Shown here one piece after another: positions 34,873 to 43,066 of a DNA stretch of 64,000 nucleotides. Source of the stretch: Sporomusa malonica (lineage in GTDB: Bacteria > Bacillota > Negativicutes > Sporomusales > Sporomusaceae); NCBI RefSeq assembly GCF_041428715.1, contig NZ_CP155572.1; one strand, 5' to 3'. A model generated the notes under the pieces. That model made no database searches, was not told the origin of the DNA, and saw nothing but the letters and a program-made list of their open reading frames with translations. The position numbers and the translations under genes are program-made. Every line of letters begins with the position of its first letter. Within the stretch, counting starts at the first letter, position 1.

Positions 34873-35769
34873 ATGCTTGCTGGAAAGTTGCCTTATCAAT
34901 TACTTACTAGTTTATTATTAGTCGCTATTCTCCTACTCCCTTCATCTGTTTTCGCAGTAAAGGAAAGCATTGCAGTTCAAAACGAGCATGTTTTAACTTC
35001 TGAACAATGGTTCTATAAAGCTAAGGATTACCTGAGTAAAAATGAATATGATAATGCAATTTTTGCATACAGTAAAGCTATTTCACTAAATCCTCAGTAT
35101 GTGGAGGCTTATAACAATCGTGGTATTGCTTATCATAACAAAGGACAGTATGATTTAGCTATCGCAGATTATAATAGTGCTATTCAATTAAATCCACAGT
35201 CCGCGGAAGTGTATAATGGGCGTGGTAATACATATCAGTTAAGAGGACAACATGATTTAGCTATAGCAGATTATAATAGAGCCATTCAATTAAATCCACA
35301 GTTCGCAGAAGCGTATAATGGGCGTGGTAATACATATCAGTTAAGAGGACAACATGATTTAGCTATAGCAGATTACAATCAAGCTATTCAATTAAATCCG
35401 CAATATGCGTATGCTTATAACAATCGTGGTAGTGCTTATCTGAACAAAGGAGAGTATGATTTAGCTCTCGCAGATTGTAATCGAGCCATTCAAATAAATC
35501 CACAGTCCGCAGAAGTGTATTTTAAGCGTGGTAATACATATCAGTTAAGAGGAGAGTATGATTTAGCTATAGCAGATTACAATCAAGCTATTCAATTAAA
35601 TCCGCAATATTCATATGCTTATTATGCACGCGGTTTTGCTCTTGCAAAACTAGGAAGCAATCAAGAAGCAATATCTAATTTTAAATTATTTCTTCAATAT
35701 GCTACTCCTGGTGATAGTTTTATTGAAACAACAAAACAACTTATTCGAAAACTTGGTGGAACAATCTAA
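34873..35769 (+). CDS. Exported TPR-repeat protein
   Basis: A 298-residue protein with an N-terminal signal peptide (LLTSLLLVAILLLPSSVFA) and about seven tetratricopeptide units of 34 residues, most reading AYNxRGxxYxxxGxYDLAIADYNxAIQLNPQ. ATG 34873 is favoured by TGGAGTG at 34859-34865; ATG 34858 has a poorly placed site. TPRs form protein-binding scaffolds; the exported location suggests envelope partners. Unit DNA is so alike that recent expansion or contraction is likely. Confidence 0.85.
   Translation: MLAGKLPYQLLTSLLLVAILLLPSSVFAVKESIAVQNEHVLTSEQWFYKAKDYLSKNEYDNAIFAYSKAISLNPQYVEAYNNRGIAYHNKGQYDLAIADYNSAIQLNPQSAEVYNGRGNTYQLRGQHDLAIADYNRAIQLNPQFAEAYNGRGNTYQLRGQHDLAIADYNQAIQLNPQYAYAYNNRGSAYLNKGEYDLALADCNRAIQINPQSAEVYFKRGNTYQLRGEYDLAIADYNQAIQLNPQYSYAYYARGFALAKLGSNQEAISNFKLFLQYATPGDSFIETTKQLIRKLGGTI
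35110..35619 (+). repeat. Tandem 102-bp TPR-coding repeats
   Basis: Five units at 102-bp period begin near 35110, 35212, 35314, 35416 and 35518. Units 35212-35313 and 35314-35415 are almost identical at DNA level (GGGCGTGGTAATACATATCA and following bases shared), as are parts of the fifth. Such a tract is prone to slippage or recombination. Confidence 0.85.
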
Positions 35770-35925
35770 TTTTTAATAAAAGTAAGCCTATCCCTCCATC
35801 TGACGAGGAAGTATCAAGTAATACTGTTGTTGCTGGCGCATAGTGTCCAGAAATAGACTGTGTTAGTTGTCCAAATGCTGCCGGAAATGCTGACCAACAG
35901 TCCCGGCAGCAAATGAAACTGCCAA

Positions 35926-36735
35926 TTAAACTAGTTCTCCCTGAATCACCAGTTTAACCATATGGTCGTCAATAATCCTGCGTCCGTTTTGCGAACCATA
36001 GAGTAGGCAATGTGTACATGCCTTGTTGACAAGACGGGCGGCTCCGCTTGAGAAACGGTAAATTTCATCAATAGCCCCATCCGAAAAGATATCCCGATCG
36101 GCACCTGCATAAGCCAGGTGCTTTTTCATATACTCCCCAACCTGCGAGCGATCGAAGTGTGGCAGTCTGCACTGAATGTCGATGCGCTGCCGGATGGCGG
36201 CATATGCCTGTAACTGAAACCTTTCCCACAGTTCACTCTGCCCGACCAGGATCAAAGCCATCGGGCTTTGCGCGTCCATCTTGAAGTTGAGCAAAAAGCG
36301 TACTTCTTCTAGCATTTCTCGGTCTAGCAGGTGTGCCTCGTCCACCACAACCACCGGCTGCAGGCCATGGATTCCCCGCATAAGCTCGATCTCGCGATGC
36401 AGTTGGCGTTTTGCGTCACCCCGATAGAATTTCGCTTCGCATCCCAGTTGCTCTAGCATCCCTTTGTAAAAATGGCGCGGCGTCAAATTAGAATCCGCCA
36501 GATAGAGCATCTTGAATCGGGCTGGATCAAGCGCATCCTTAAATCGACGAACAGTTGTCGTCTTACCCGTACCGCAGTCACCGGTAATCACTGCAAACAA
36601 CTGGCGCTCGGCGGCATACTCCAGTCGAGATAGCATCTCTTCTAACATCACGGACGAATACAGTTCTTGTGTAGGGATGTTCCGTGAGAACGGCGTCTGT
36701 TGAAATCCGTAGAACGTCTCAAACACGGCGTTCAT
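35926..36735 (-). CDS. Transposon AAA ATPase, ExeA/TniB-like
   Basis: A 269-residue AAA+ ATPase with Walker A GDCGTGKTTT near residue 55 and Walker B VVVVDEAHLLD near 130, followed by a sensor region (LILVGQSELWERF). Such proteins (TniB, TnsC, ExeA-like) bind DNA and direct the DDE transposase to targets. Its start overlaps the end of the transposase gene by 17 nt. Confidence 0.88.
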   Translation of the reverse strand: MNAVFETFYGFQQTPFSRNIPTQELYSSVMLEEMLSRLEYAAERQLFAVITGDCGTGKTTTVRRFKDALDPARFKMLYLADSNLTPRHFYKGMLEQLGCEAKFYRGDAKRQLHREIELMRGIHGLQPVVVVDEAHLLDREMLEEVRFLLNFKMDAQSPMALILVGQSELWERFQLQAYAAIRQRIDIQCRLPHFDRSQVGEYMKKHLAYAGADRDIFSDGAIDEIYRFSSGAARLVNKACTHCLLYGSQNGRRIIDDHMVKLVIQGELV

Positions 36736-38023
36736 CTCCCCGACGCACCGTCCGGTAGGACACCGCAGGGATTTGCTGTTCCCTTCGCTCTTGGTTCTTT
36801 TCGGTCGCTGCCGCCAGGAGTCTTGACGAGTCGGCTGGCTGTGGTGTTAGATGTCCGGGTAGCGCAGGACGTTTGCCTGTGCGTTCGCCAATCATGAGCT
36901 GCTTCACTTTCCATGGCGTATGTCCTTGGTATTCGACGGTAAGTTCGCTGATGTCTGCGGGGTCATATACTACGTCAACCGTACAGCCGATGAATGAAAG
37001 CCCCACCTCATACTTTTGACCCGCGAAGCTGATGCAGCCAGCCTTGTCCACTTTACGCTCTTCGCAGTGCAGAAAGGCGTTGGTAACAACAGCCGGATCG
37101 AGAAAGCGCAGCGGTTTCTTGTCACTCTGGTAGGCGGTTTGAGGACTTGTCTTTTCCCCCAGAGCAGAATGAGGCTTGTTCTGGTAGCACTCGTCAAGCC
37201 ATACCCAAAATAGAATGTTGAGCTTGTCCAATGTTTGCGGTTTATCCAGCGCCGCCTCGGCAAGAAAGCTGTCCACCACTCGGTTAAAGCGTTCCACTTT
37301 GCCAGTGGCTTCTGGAGAATAGGGCTTGGCGAACAATAAGCGGATTCCTAGTTTAGAGCAGGCCCGTGTCATCCACTTCGTACGGTATTGTTTTCCGTTG
37401 TCGAAATAAACGGATTCCGGTGTACCGTATTTGGCGATGGCCTGGCGAAAACAATCCTCGATAATGACCTGATCGAGTGTCGGATAAAACTCTCCGTGCA
37501 AAACGAACCGGGTAGCATCGTCGATGAACGTCACCAGATACACTTGTTTCTTCACACCGCCCGGCCCGATGGGCAGGTACGGTCCATACTTAATATCGGA
37601 ATGCCACAGTCGGTTCCGGCACTTTTGCTGAAATCGGCGCGACGCCACACCGGAGTCCGCATACATCCGCATCTGGCGCGTACTGTAGCCACGTTCTGCC
37701 AGCTTCTCCTGCAACGTGCTTCGCTTGATTTGACCTGGCTCAACTCGACCTTCCCATTCGAGAATCTGAATGATTTGTGAAACACTGCGCCCCGGTACTT
37801 CACGGCGGAGGAGAATGGCCTGTTCGAGAATTTCGGGGGCGATCGTCTCTTGGTTATTGGTTGAACACTTGCCTTTGGGCTTTAATCCACTGAAACCATC
37901 GGCTTGATACTGCGCCAGATAGCGACGCAAGGTACGTTCGGATATTCCTGTCTGCTCGCAAATCCGCGACTTGATTTGCCTAGCCTTTGCGGCATCAAGC
38001 CCCTCTGCTAGTAATGGCGACAA
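36719..38023 (-). CDS. DDE (rve) transposase, possible 5' frameshift
   Basis: A 434-residue integrase-fold transposase. An N-terminal helix-turn-helix (GISERTLRRYLAQYQADGFSGL) precedes the catalytic core with Asp in HSDIKYG, Asp in YFDNGKQYR and Glu in EATGKVERFNR. The open frame begins at a TTG (38023). A better start, ATG 38076 with GGGAGG upstream, is in another frame that opens MKDQKKADAVAT and stops soon after; joining the two needs a -1 shift at or after the A6 run near 38060. Either programmed frameshifting or a disabling mutation is possible. Confidence 0.8.
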   Translation of the reverse strand: MSPLLAEGLDAAKARQIKSRICEQTGISERTLRRYLAQYQADGFSGLKPKGKCSTNNQETIAPEILEQAILLRREVPGRSVSQIIQILEWEGRVEPGQIKRSTLQEKLAERGYSTRQMRMYADSGVASRRFQQKCRNRLWHSDIKYGPYLPIGPGGVKKQVYLVTFIDDATRFVLHGEFYPTLDQVIIEDCFRQAIAKYGTPESVYFDNGKQYRTKWMTRACSKLGIRLLFAKPYSPEATGKVERFNRVVDSFLAEAALDKPQTLDKLNILFWVWLDECYQNKPHSALGEKTSPQTAYQSDKKPLRFLDPAVVTNAFLHCEERKVDKAGCISFAGQKYEVGLSFIGCTVDVVYDPADISELTVEYQGHTPWKVKQLMIGERTGKRPALPGHLTPQPADSSRLLAAATEKNQERREQQIPAVSYRTVRRGDERRV

Positions 38024-38126
38024 CAGTTGAACCCCCTCGCGGTAGCGACGGCATCGGCTTTTTTCTGATCTTTCATGCTGCTCCCTCCCCGAATTGACGT
38101 TACAGCATGAGTCTACACCCCAACCT

Positions 38127-38648
38127 TTAGGACAGGAATGCAGAACGGGTATGTACCCAATGATTTGTATTGGTTACAGGTCGGACAACTCGCGCCAGCC
38201 AGCCGGGTGCGTCGCCAACATAGCGCCAAATCCTTTGGAGCACGGACGTAGGAAGAGCGGATAGGTCTTTCGCAGAGTAATTAAAACAGCGGATACTAAT
38301 TGAGGCTAAGCAACCGGCAAAGTGCTCTGCACGATGTGAGAACCAGTTGCGCCAGCGAAAGAGCGTCGATTCATCAGCCGCCACGGTCAGTACGACTTCA
38401 CCGCCCACGACTGGTTCGATAGGTTCACTGCCGTAGCGTTTGTATGGAACCAGGATATCGGGAAGTTCATGATGCACCCGGTTGCAGTGACGACATTTGA
38501 GTCGACGAATCACCAGTACGGTAGTTTCGCCAGAGCTGGTTATGTACTTGCGCCGACGACTGCCGATTACACTTAGCCGCTCACCACAACAAGGACAAGG
38601 ATTCTGCTCCATGCTCCTAACAAAAAACACCGAGTTCGGTATTTTCAA
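38127..38648 (-). CDS. DUF6431-type zinc-ribbon protein of the transposon
   Basis: A 173-residue protein with a zinc ribbon: CPCCGERL near residue 18 and CRHCNRVHHELP near 53, then a helical region. Genes of this kind often precede DDE transposase/ATPase pairs and may bind transposon DNA. Gene order and strand match the two following genes. Its exact role is unknown. Confidence 0.65.
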   Translation of the reverse strand: MKIPNSVFFVRSMEQNPCPCCGERLSVIGSRRRKYITSSGETTVLVIRRLKCRHCNRVHHELPDILVPYKRYGSEPIEPVVGGEVVLTVAADESTLFRWRNWFSHRAEHFAGCLASISIRCFNYSAKDLSALPTSVLQRIWRYVGDAPGWLARVVRPVTNTNHWVHTRSAFLS

Positions 38649-38961
38649 TCAGCTCATAATTTGTTACAATGATCATATCTTTTAGTTGGTGGACGTCCCT
38701 GGTGCTGCTGTTGGCGCAGTAGCACATTAACGGGGGCGTCTTTTCCTTTCTTATCAGATATGGTCATTATATCGAGCAACTTTCGATCAGGCAATCCCGT
38801 CAGCTTTCGGGCTTTTTATTTCAGCGCCAACATAATACTACAGTTTAAAAGGAAGAATGTTAAAGGAGAAAGCTGATTAGCCTTCTCCTTTTTGTATAAC
38901 TCTATCCTATATTCTTTGGTACTGGTACTATTATGGAAGCCCCACCCTATCTCCACATAAA
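38649..38961. other. Right flank of the transposon with two hairpins
   Basis: No gene is supported in these 313 bp. CCCG-N8-CGGG followed by CTTTTTATTT (about 38793-38818) and AAAGGAGAA (38862-38870) paired with TTCTCCTTT (38883-38891) plus TTT resemble intrinsic terminators on the plus strand, though no plus-strand gene feeds them, so they may be remains of interrupted genes. Confidence 0.45.
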
Positions 38962-38988
38962 AAACCACCTATTCATGTTAGGTGGTTT
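38962..38988 (-). terminator. Terminator overlapping the stop of the 38987 gene
   Basis: AAACCACCTA (38962-38971) pairs with TAGGTGGTTT (38979-38988); on the minus strand a T run follows. The stop codon TAA is inside the stem. Confidence 0.8.
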
Positions 38989-39529
38989 ACTCTTTCGCGT
39001 TATCTTGTTGGTTATCTTGCTTCTCTTGTAATGGTTTTGCTACTGCTGGTTGAAGGTTCGTAGAAAAGTTAGTTCTTTCACCCCTTACAAATATACCTTC
39101 TTGCCAGATTTGGAAAAGATATATGATAGCTCCATGAACGCTGGCGTGAGATACAAATGCCAATTCGCTCATGGTACTATGCATAATACCTCTGTTAGCA
39201 AGGAAGGCTAGAAATATGGTAAGAAATCCATAATTTAAAACAATGTCTATTCCCATATATAGCCAAAAATGTCCATAGATAAACCTTAGTAGCCATAGGG
39301 TTATAATAGGAACTAGCCCTAAAAGGTATGGAATCGTAGTACGTAGGGGATAAATAGTTTCATAAACTGCCCACCAGTGAAATGTCTGACCATATTCTAC
39401 AACCACCATGCTTGTTATAGAAGAAAACAAAGCTGCAGGCATATAGCGTTTAATTTCTTCTTTCTTCATAAAAAATAAAGTAAACCAAGGTAAGATTAAC
39501 ATAGACCATAATATTACAGTATTACTCAA
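38987..39529 (-). CDS. Membrane protein, CBO0543-like
   Basis: A 180-residue protein with about five transmembrane helices and a charged, glutamine-rich C-terminal tail (EKQDNQQDN). The layout with EYGQTFHWW after helix 2 resembles the CBO0543 family of Firmicute membrane proteins, whose function is unknown. TTG 39529 has GAGGTGG seven bases upstream. Confidence 0.6.
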   Translation of the reverse strand: MSNTVILWSMLILPWFTLFFMKKEEIKRYMPAALFSSITSMVVVEYGQTFHWWAVYETIYPLRTTIPYLLGLVPIITLWLLRFIYGHFWLYMGIDIVLNYGFLTIFLAFLANRGIMHSTMSELAFVSHASVHGAIIYLFQIWQEGIFVRGERTNFSTNLQPAVAKPLQEKQDNQQDNAKE

Positions 39530-39620
39530 GTCAAGCCACCTCTTTTGTGCTAGATAGGAGTAGCTTTAGCTGATGCTTTCAATTTAATACAAAAAAGATA
39601 ACGAAGGATTTAGTGAAACT

Positions 39621-39640
39621 CCCCTTTTTGAAAAAAGGGG
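39621..39640. repeat. Perfect short hairpin CCCCTTTTT/AAAAAGGGG
   Basis: CCCCTTTTT (39621-39629) and AAAAAGGGG (39632-39640) pair perfectly around GA. It lies between divergent genes and could be a subterminal hairpin of the IS200-type element or an old terminator. Confidence 0.5.
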
Positions 39641-39746
39641 CATCTTACGATTAACTTACTGCCATTAATTTACTTCTGCATGCGAACAAATTCTTCCTTC
39701 CGCGTTGCGGTTGATGTCATTAAAATGACTTAAAGGGGTTGTTCGT

Positions 39747-40121
39747 ATGAAAATGCCATATATCTATCATAATCACTCAGTTTGCCTGTTAGCTTACCAC
39801 TTTGTCACCTGCACCAAGAAACGTAAACCAGAACTAGAAGGTATCAGCCTTGACCTATTCAAGCAAGCTGTATCGAAGTATCCGCTGACCATCCATGTTG
39901 GTGAGGTTATGCCAGACCATATCCACCTGCTGATTCAAGCTCCCACTACCTTCTCTCCTGCTTATATTGCTAAGATTATCAAGGGATGCTCTAGCAGAGC
40001 CATTGGGAAAATTCGTAAGGATAATTGGAATGGTTGGTCTACAGGATATTTTGTGACCTCAACTGGTGGTGTAGCCACTGATACTGTTAAGGCGTATATA
40101 GAGAACCAGAAGAATGATTAA
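39747..40121 (+). CDS. tnpA: IS200/IS605-family Y1 transposase (TnpA)
   Basis: A 124-residue HUH single-strand transposase. The HUH motif is HIH in PDHIHLLI, and the likely catalytic tyrosine is in STGYFVTSTGG. No tnpB follows. A GTCAT/ATGAC hairpin lies at about 39717-39730 before the gene and a stable hairpin right after it, as in IS200 elements. Element ends were not fixed. Confidence 0.88.
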   Translation: MKMPYIYHNHSVCLLAYHFVTCTKKRKPELEGISLDLFKQAVSKYPLTIHVGEVMPDHIHLLIQAPTTFSPAYIAKIIKGCSSRAIGKIRKDNWNGWSTGYFVTSTGGVATDTVKAYIENQKND

Positions 40122-40152
40122 AGGGAGGACGCAATGTCCTCCCTGTTTTTTT
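40122..40152 (+). terminator. Hairpin and T tract after tnpA
   Basis: AGGGAGGAC (40122-40130), loop GCAAT, GTCCTCCCT (40136-40144) and seven Ts. It works as terminator and may also be the right-end hairpin of the IS200 element. Confidence 0.85.
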
Positions 40153-40570
40153 ACTTTGTTCGTAAAAATAATGGCCAAATGGTACTAAAAGCACTCAGTT
40201 TCTCATGGGCGATAATTCTAGATTAGATCTCTCCTGCTTAAAATCTTACTAAATTAAGCGAAATTGCTACCCTAGAATTTATTTAGATTCGTAAAAAATG
40301 AAGAAAAACGCCAAAATGCTGGTTTATACTGGTTTTTTCCTTAACTTTTCTACTTAAATTATCTCTCCTATACTCTTTATTAAGATAAATGATATTGATT
40401 TGCTACTCTTGTATTTGTTCGTAATGAAATTAAGGGATTCCCCCAAACCTGCCTATAGTAGGTTAAATTCAGATATTAAAGGCTCTAGGCGCTGTTTCTT
40501 TGTCAGGGAACTATATTTTATAAATGAGGAAATATCAACACATTTCCCCCACTTCTATATGCCATTAGGG
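40153..40570. other. AT-rich non-coding stretch with GTTCGTAA boxes
   Basis: No gene supported. It contains GTTCGTAA at 40158-40165 and 40417-40424 and the variant ATTCGTAA at 40287-40294, plus a weak AACCT/AGGTT hairpin near 40447. These boxes recur in the module to the right. Confidence 0.5.
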
Positions 40571-40855
40571 TTATTCTGGCTCCTGCGGTGGTTTACTGAA
40601 CGATTCTATAAATTTATCCGCTAATTCAAATGAAATCTCTTGCTTGCGTTCCTCAAACCTGACCTGTGAGATTGTTAATCCTAGTGCAGTGGCAACCTTC
40701 GATTGACTTACCCCATATTGAAACCGCAAATCTTTCAAATTAGGAGCCAAAACAGTCATTTTGTTCATACCAGTTTTACATGGACAGTAGCATCTTGCTT
40801 TTCTGTCTTTTAACATTTGTAATTTACCACAGAATTTACAGACATGTTTGTACAT
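40571..40855 (-). CDS. Zinc-ribbon plus helix-turn-helix regulator
   Basis: A 94-residue protein: an N-terminal zinc ribbon (CKFCGKLQ then CYCPCKTG) and a C-terminal Xre-like helix-turn-helix (LKDLRFQYGVSQSKVATALGLTISQV). It probably binds DNA and may control this plasmid-like module. A GTTCGTAA box lies about 43 bp upstream of its start (40898-40905). Confidence 0.65.
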   Translation of the reverse strand: MYKHVCKFCGKLQMLKDRKARCYCPCKTGMNKMTVLAPNLKDLRFQYGVSQSKVATALGLTISQVRFEERKQEISFELADKFIESFSKPPQEPE

Positions 40856-41007
40856 TTATTTAACCTCCACCCATAATAAATATTTATATTTATAGCAGTT
40901 CGTAAAGAAATAGGAGTGATTGTTCGCAAAATGATAATAATGACATCAATCAAGACTGCACCAGAGCCTCTGCACGCTGTTTTTATCAAGGGGCTAGTAG
41001 TTACCCC

Positions 41008-41274
41008 CTAGCGCAAATGTGGAAACAGCACTACCATTTGTTTCAGTTCGCCAATAATTATAGCAAGTTGCCTATTGCGCTGCTGTTCATCATATTCTAA
41101 GGCTTTAATTACTCTGTCATTGACTTCAGCAATTTTATCAGTGATTTCTTGGTAGCCCTCCTGCACTTCATCAAGGTTATTGTTGATTATCGCATCCCAC
41201 TCCACCTGCTCACCTTGGCGTATTTGCTGAATGGCGTGGATTATTTGGCTGAAGTCTGGTTTTAGTATGGTCAT
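41008..41274 (-). CDS. Small helical protein of the plasmid-like module
   Basis: An 88-residue, mainly helical acidic protein (DEVQEGYQEITDKIAEVNDRV) with coiled-coil character and no recognised domain. GGGGGTAATACC precedes its start, and TTACGAAC (41293-41300) is 19 bp upstream. It may be a partition or replication accessory factor, by context only. Confidence 0.5.
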   Translation of the reverse strand: MTILKPDFSQIIHAIQQIRQGEQVEWDAIINNNLDEVQEGYQEITDKIAEVNDRVIKALEYDEQQRNRQLAIIIGELKQMVVLFPHLR

Positions 41275-41344
41275 GGTATTACCCCCTATTTCTTACGAAC
41301 TTTCCCCACAGTACATGCGAAGCTTCAGCGGAGCATGTGTAAAC

Positions 41345-41451
41345 TTACGTCTATATACTTACATATAGATATATTTACGTATAGATTATGTACGATTATA
41401 GGACATGGATTTTCCCATAATAGGACATGGTAATTCTAAAATCGTACATGG
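41345..41451. repeat. Iteron-like direct repeats
   Basis: TTACGTCTAT, TTACATATAG and TTACGTATAG start at 41345, 41359 and 41375; TAGGACATGG occurs at 41399-41408 and 41421-41430 with GTACATGG at 41444-41451. Closely spaced AT-rich direct repeats next to a Rep-like gene resemble plasmid iterons. Confidence 0.55.
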
Positions 41452-41457
41452 ACTGTT

Positions 41458-41961
41458 TTACCATTCTTCTTCATCTGGTTTGATTATTGCAGGTTCTGTT
41501 TTCGTTGTTCTCTTTTTAGGCGTTCTTTTTTCAGGTAAGTTCCATAGCATATTATCAATAAAATAATAGTAGAGTTTAGGTCTACCATTATATCTTTGTT
41601 CTTTTGTTTGAATGATGTTGTATTTCACTAACTCATCAATAGCGTCAGGTACTGCTTTACGCTCTCTACCCATATATTCTGCTATTGTTGTTTGTTTGGC
41701 GTAAGAATAGCCTAGTCCATGAAACTGATTAGCTCGTAATGCGATATATGCCATTTTTGCACCTTGTGATAGCTTGCTTTTCATTATTGTGTTGCTAACC
41801 ATCACAAAGCCATAATAATAATCTGTTGGGTCACTTATAGGAGCGTCCACTGGAACTCTCTGTGGAGTAATGCGCTTATCTTTAAAATAGAGTGTTTTCC
41901 AAGAACCTTCTGTATCAATATTCTCAATACGTTCGTTGGAATAGGGTTTGTTGTCGCTCAT
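41458..41961 (-). CDS. Winged-helix replication-initiator-like protein
   Basis: A 167-residue protein with a central winged helix (LSQGAKMAYIALRANQFHG, TTIAEYMGRERKAVPDAIDELVKYNIIQ) ending in a basic tail (KRTPKKRTTK). The fold and layout recall helix-turn-helix initiator or DnaD-like proteins of plasmids and phages. GGGAGG precedes the start. Iteron-like repeats lie directly after it and a terminator-like hairpin before it. A phage regulator is the alternative. Confidence 0.55.
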   Translation of the reverse strand: MSDNKPYSNERIENIDTEGSWKTLYFKDKRITPQRVPVDAPISDPTDYYYGFVMVSNTIMKSKLSQGAKMAYIALRANQFHGLGYSYAKQTTIAEYMGRERKAVPDAIDELVKYNIIQTKEQRYNGRPKLYYYFIDNMLWNLPEKRTPKKRTTKTEPAIIKPDEEEW

Positions 41962-42448
41962 AATATTACCTCCCAGTATTTTTCTTTGATAATTATTATC
42001 ATTTACCTTCTTGATTCATTTTTTTTAACCCATAAAAACACTTAAAGGGCAGATGCTTTATCGCATCTACCCTTTTTATCTGCATTTATATAGTGTTTTT
42101 GGCGTTCGTAGTGGAATATTGGCGTAGTGTTGCCACTTCATATTTATCACCTAAATGTATAATATTTTACCTTATAATTATACCGAATTTAGAATAATAT
42201 ATCAACAAATATTTTAAATATAACCCTTGAATTATCTGGGCTCATAGCATATTACTAACTGTGTTTATGGTAATTACGCAGTGATTAAATATACCCTTGA
42301 GATTCTTACGAACTGGGAAAAATTTTTGTAGAAGTTCGTAATGAATTAATTTGGCTTATGATATTGCCCCCCACCCTAGTACTATGGAGATAGCCAAAAA
42401 AGAAGCCCCACCCCCTCCCCTACTGCCATATACATTATCAGCTACTAC
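41962..42448. promoter_or_regulatory. Leader of the Rep-like gene with hairpin and boxes
   Basis: No gene found. A hairpin GGGCAGATGC/GCATCTACCC (42047-42056, 42063-42072) is followed by TTTTT on the plus strand, antisense to the Rep-like gene. It could end a short countertranscript or act as an attenuator. GTTCGTAG (42104-42111), TTACGAAC (42306-42313) and GTTCGTAA (42334-42341) also occur. The rest is AT-rich. Confidence 0.45.
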
Positions 42449-42509
42449 CATTTACTTTGCGAACATTGCTTACCTGTTGAAACAGGTTGAAGCTGTTCAC
42501 AAGTAAATG
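42449..42509. repeat. 61-nt imperfect palindrome
   Basis: CATTTACTT (42449-42457) mirrors AAGTAAATG (42501-42509); inside, GAACA/TGTTC, GCTT/GAAGC and CCTGTT/AACAGG continue the symmetry with few mismatches. It can form a long cruciform and is a candidate single-strand origin, resolution site or att site for the adjoining plasmid-like module. Confidence 0.65.
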
Positions 42510-42580
42510 ATGAACTTTCCTTTTATTAACATATCCATGCGAACTGTGTGCCAACAACTACAGGGGTGATTAAAGGCACA

Positions 42581-42820
42581 TCCGATAACAAGCGATTATG
42601 TTAAGTTGGCGATAGGGGGTACAAAAATCATGTGCCTTTGAAGGATGCAAACGCTACAGAAACCTGTCATGCTAATTGCAAAATAAAAAACGCAATCATC
42701 ACGCCAGATTTCTTCCGCTTTTGGACATAATAAACGTTATCCGACGGGCTGAAAGCTCTGCGAGGCTATGGTAGCAACGCGACTGCGTTGCCGTCGATTT
42801 GCTTGCTGTGTTAGGCGTGG
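42581..42820 (-). repeat. Cassette-end repeat, copy 2
   Basis: About 240 bp homologous to 33785-34059 in the same orientation. CCGATAACAAGCGATTATGT at one end is an imperfect inverted match of ACATAATAAACGTTATCCG at about 42725-42743. On the minus strand it starts with CCACGCCTAACAC only 9 nt after the stop of the gene at 42830. GCCTAAC fits the RYYYAAC core of integron attC sites, but the far end (GTTATCGG) does not match GTTRRRY. Confidence 0.8.
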
Positions 42821-42829
42821 TTTAAACGA

Positions 42830-43066
42830 TTACGGTTGTTGGCCTGATAAATTCAAAACCTGCTCTTTTAATGATAATAATTCTTCTTTGAGATGATTTA
42901 TTTCATCTCTGAGCTTTGTATCATTTTCATTTCTTTTTTTTTCGTCCATTCTATCACATTTTTGGCTTGTTATTTCAGTAAAGAGGACAATTAGATCTGT
43001 TATTAAAGATAACACTAATGCCAATATAATCCATCTATTTAGGTTATTACAATTCACGTCTAACAC
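42830..43066 (-). CDS. Small membrane protein with coiled coil (cassette cargo)
   Basis: A 78-residue protein: one N-terminal transmembrane helix (WIILALVLSLITDLIVLF) and a charged coiled-coil tail (LRDEINHLKEELLSLKEQVL). No family recognised. Like the broken gene at 34090-34553, it is a short membrane-anchored protein followed at its 3' end by the cassette repeat. Confidence 0.6.
   Translation of the reverse strand: MLDVNCNNLNRWIILALVLSLITDLIVLFTEITSQKCDRMDEKKRNENDTKLRDEINHLKEELLSLKEQVLNLSGQQP

Larger units (their letters stand above)
35926..38648 (-). mobile_element. Three-gene transposon (DUF6431, DDE transposase, AAA ATPase)
   Basis: Coding core of a transposon using a TnsB/MuA-like DDE transposase with a TniB/ExeA-like ATPase. 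The block is GC-richer than its AT-rich flanks. End-proximal motifs are seen at the left side: TGTCCAGAAAT (about 35846) and TGTCCAAATG (about 35872) as direct repeats. No confident terminal inverted repeats or target duplication could be paired, so the outer limits (roughly 35840 to 38720) are open. Confidence 0.75.

Noticed and set aside
42581..42820. True integron attC site
   Set aside because: Only one end fits the RYYYAAC core; the other end lacks GTTRRRY and no integrase is in the window. Kept as a repeat finding, not called attC.
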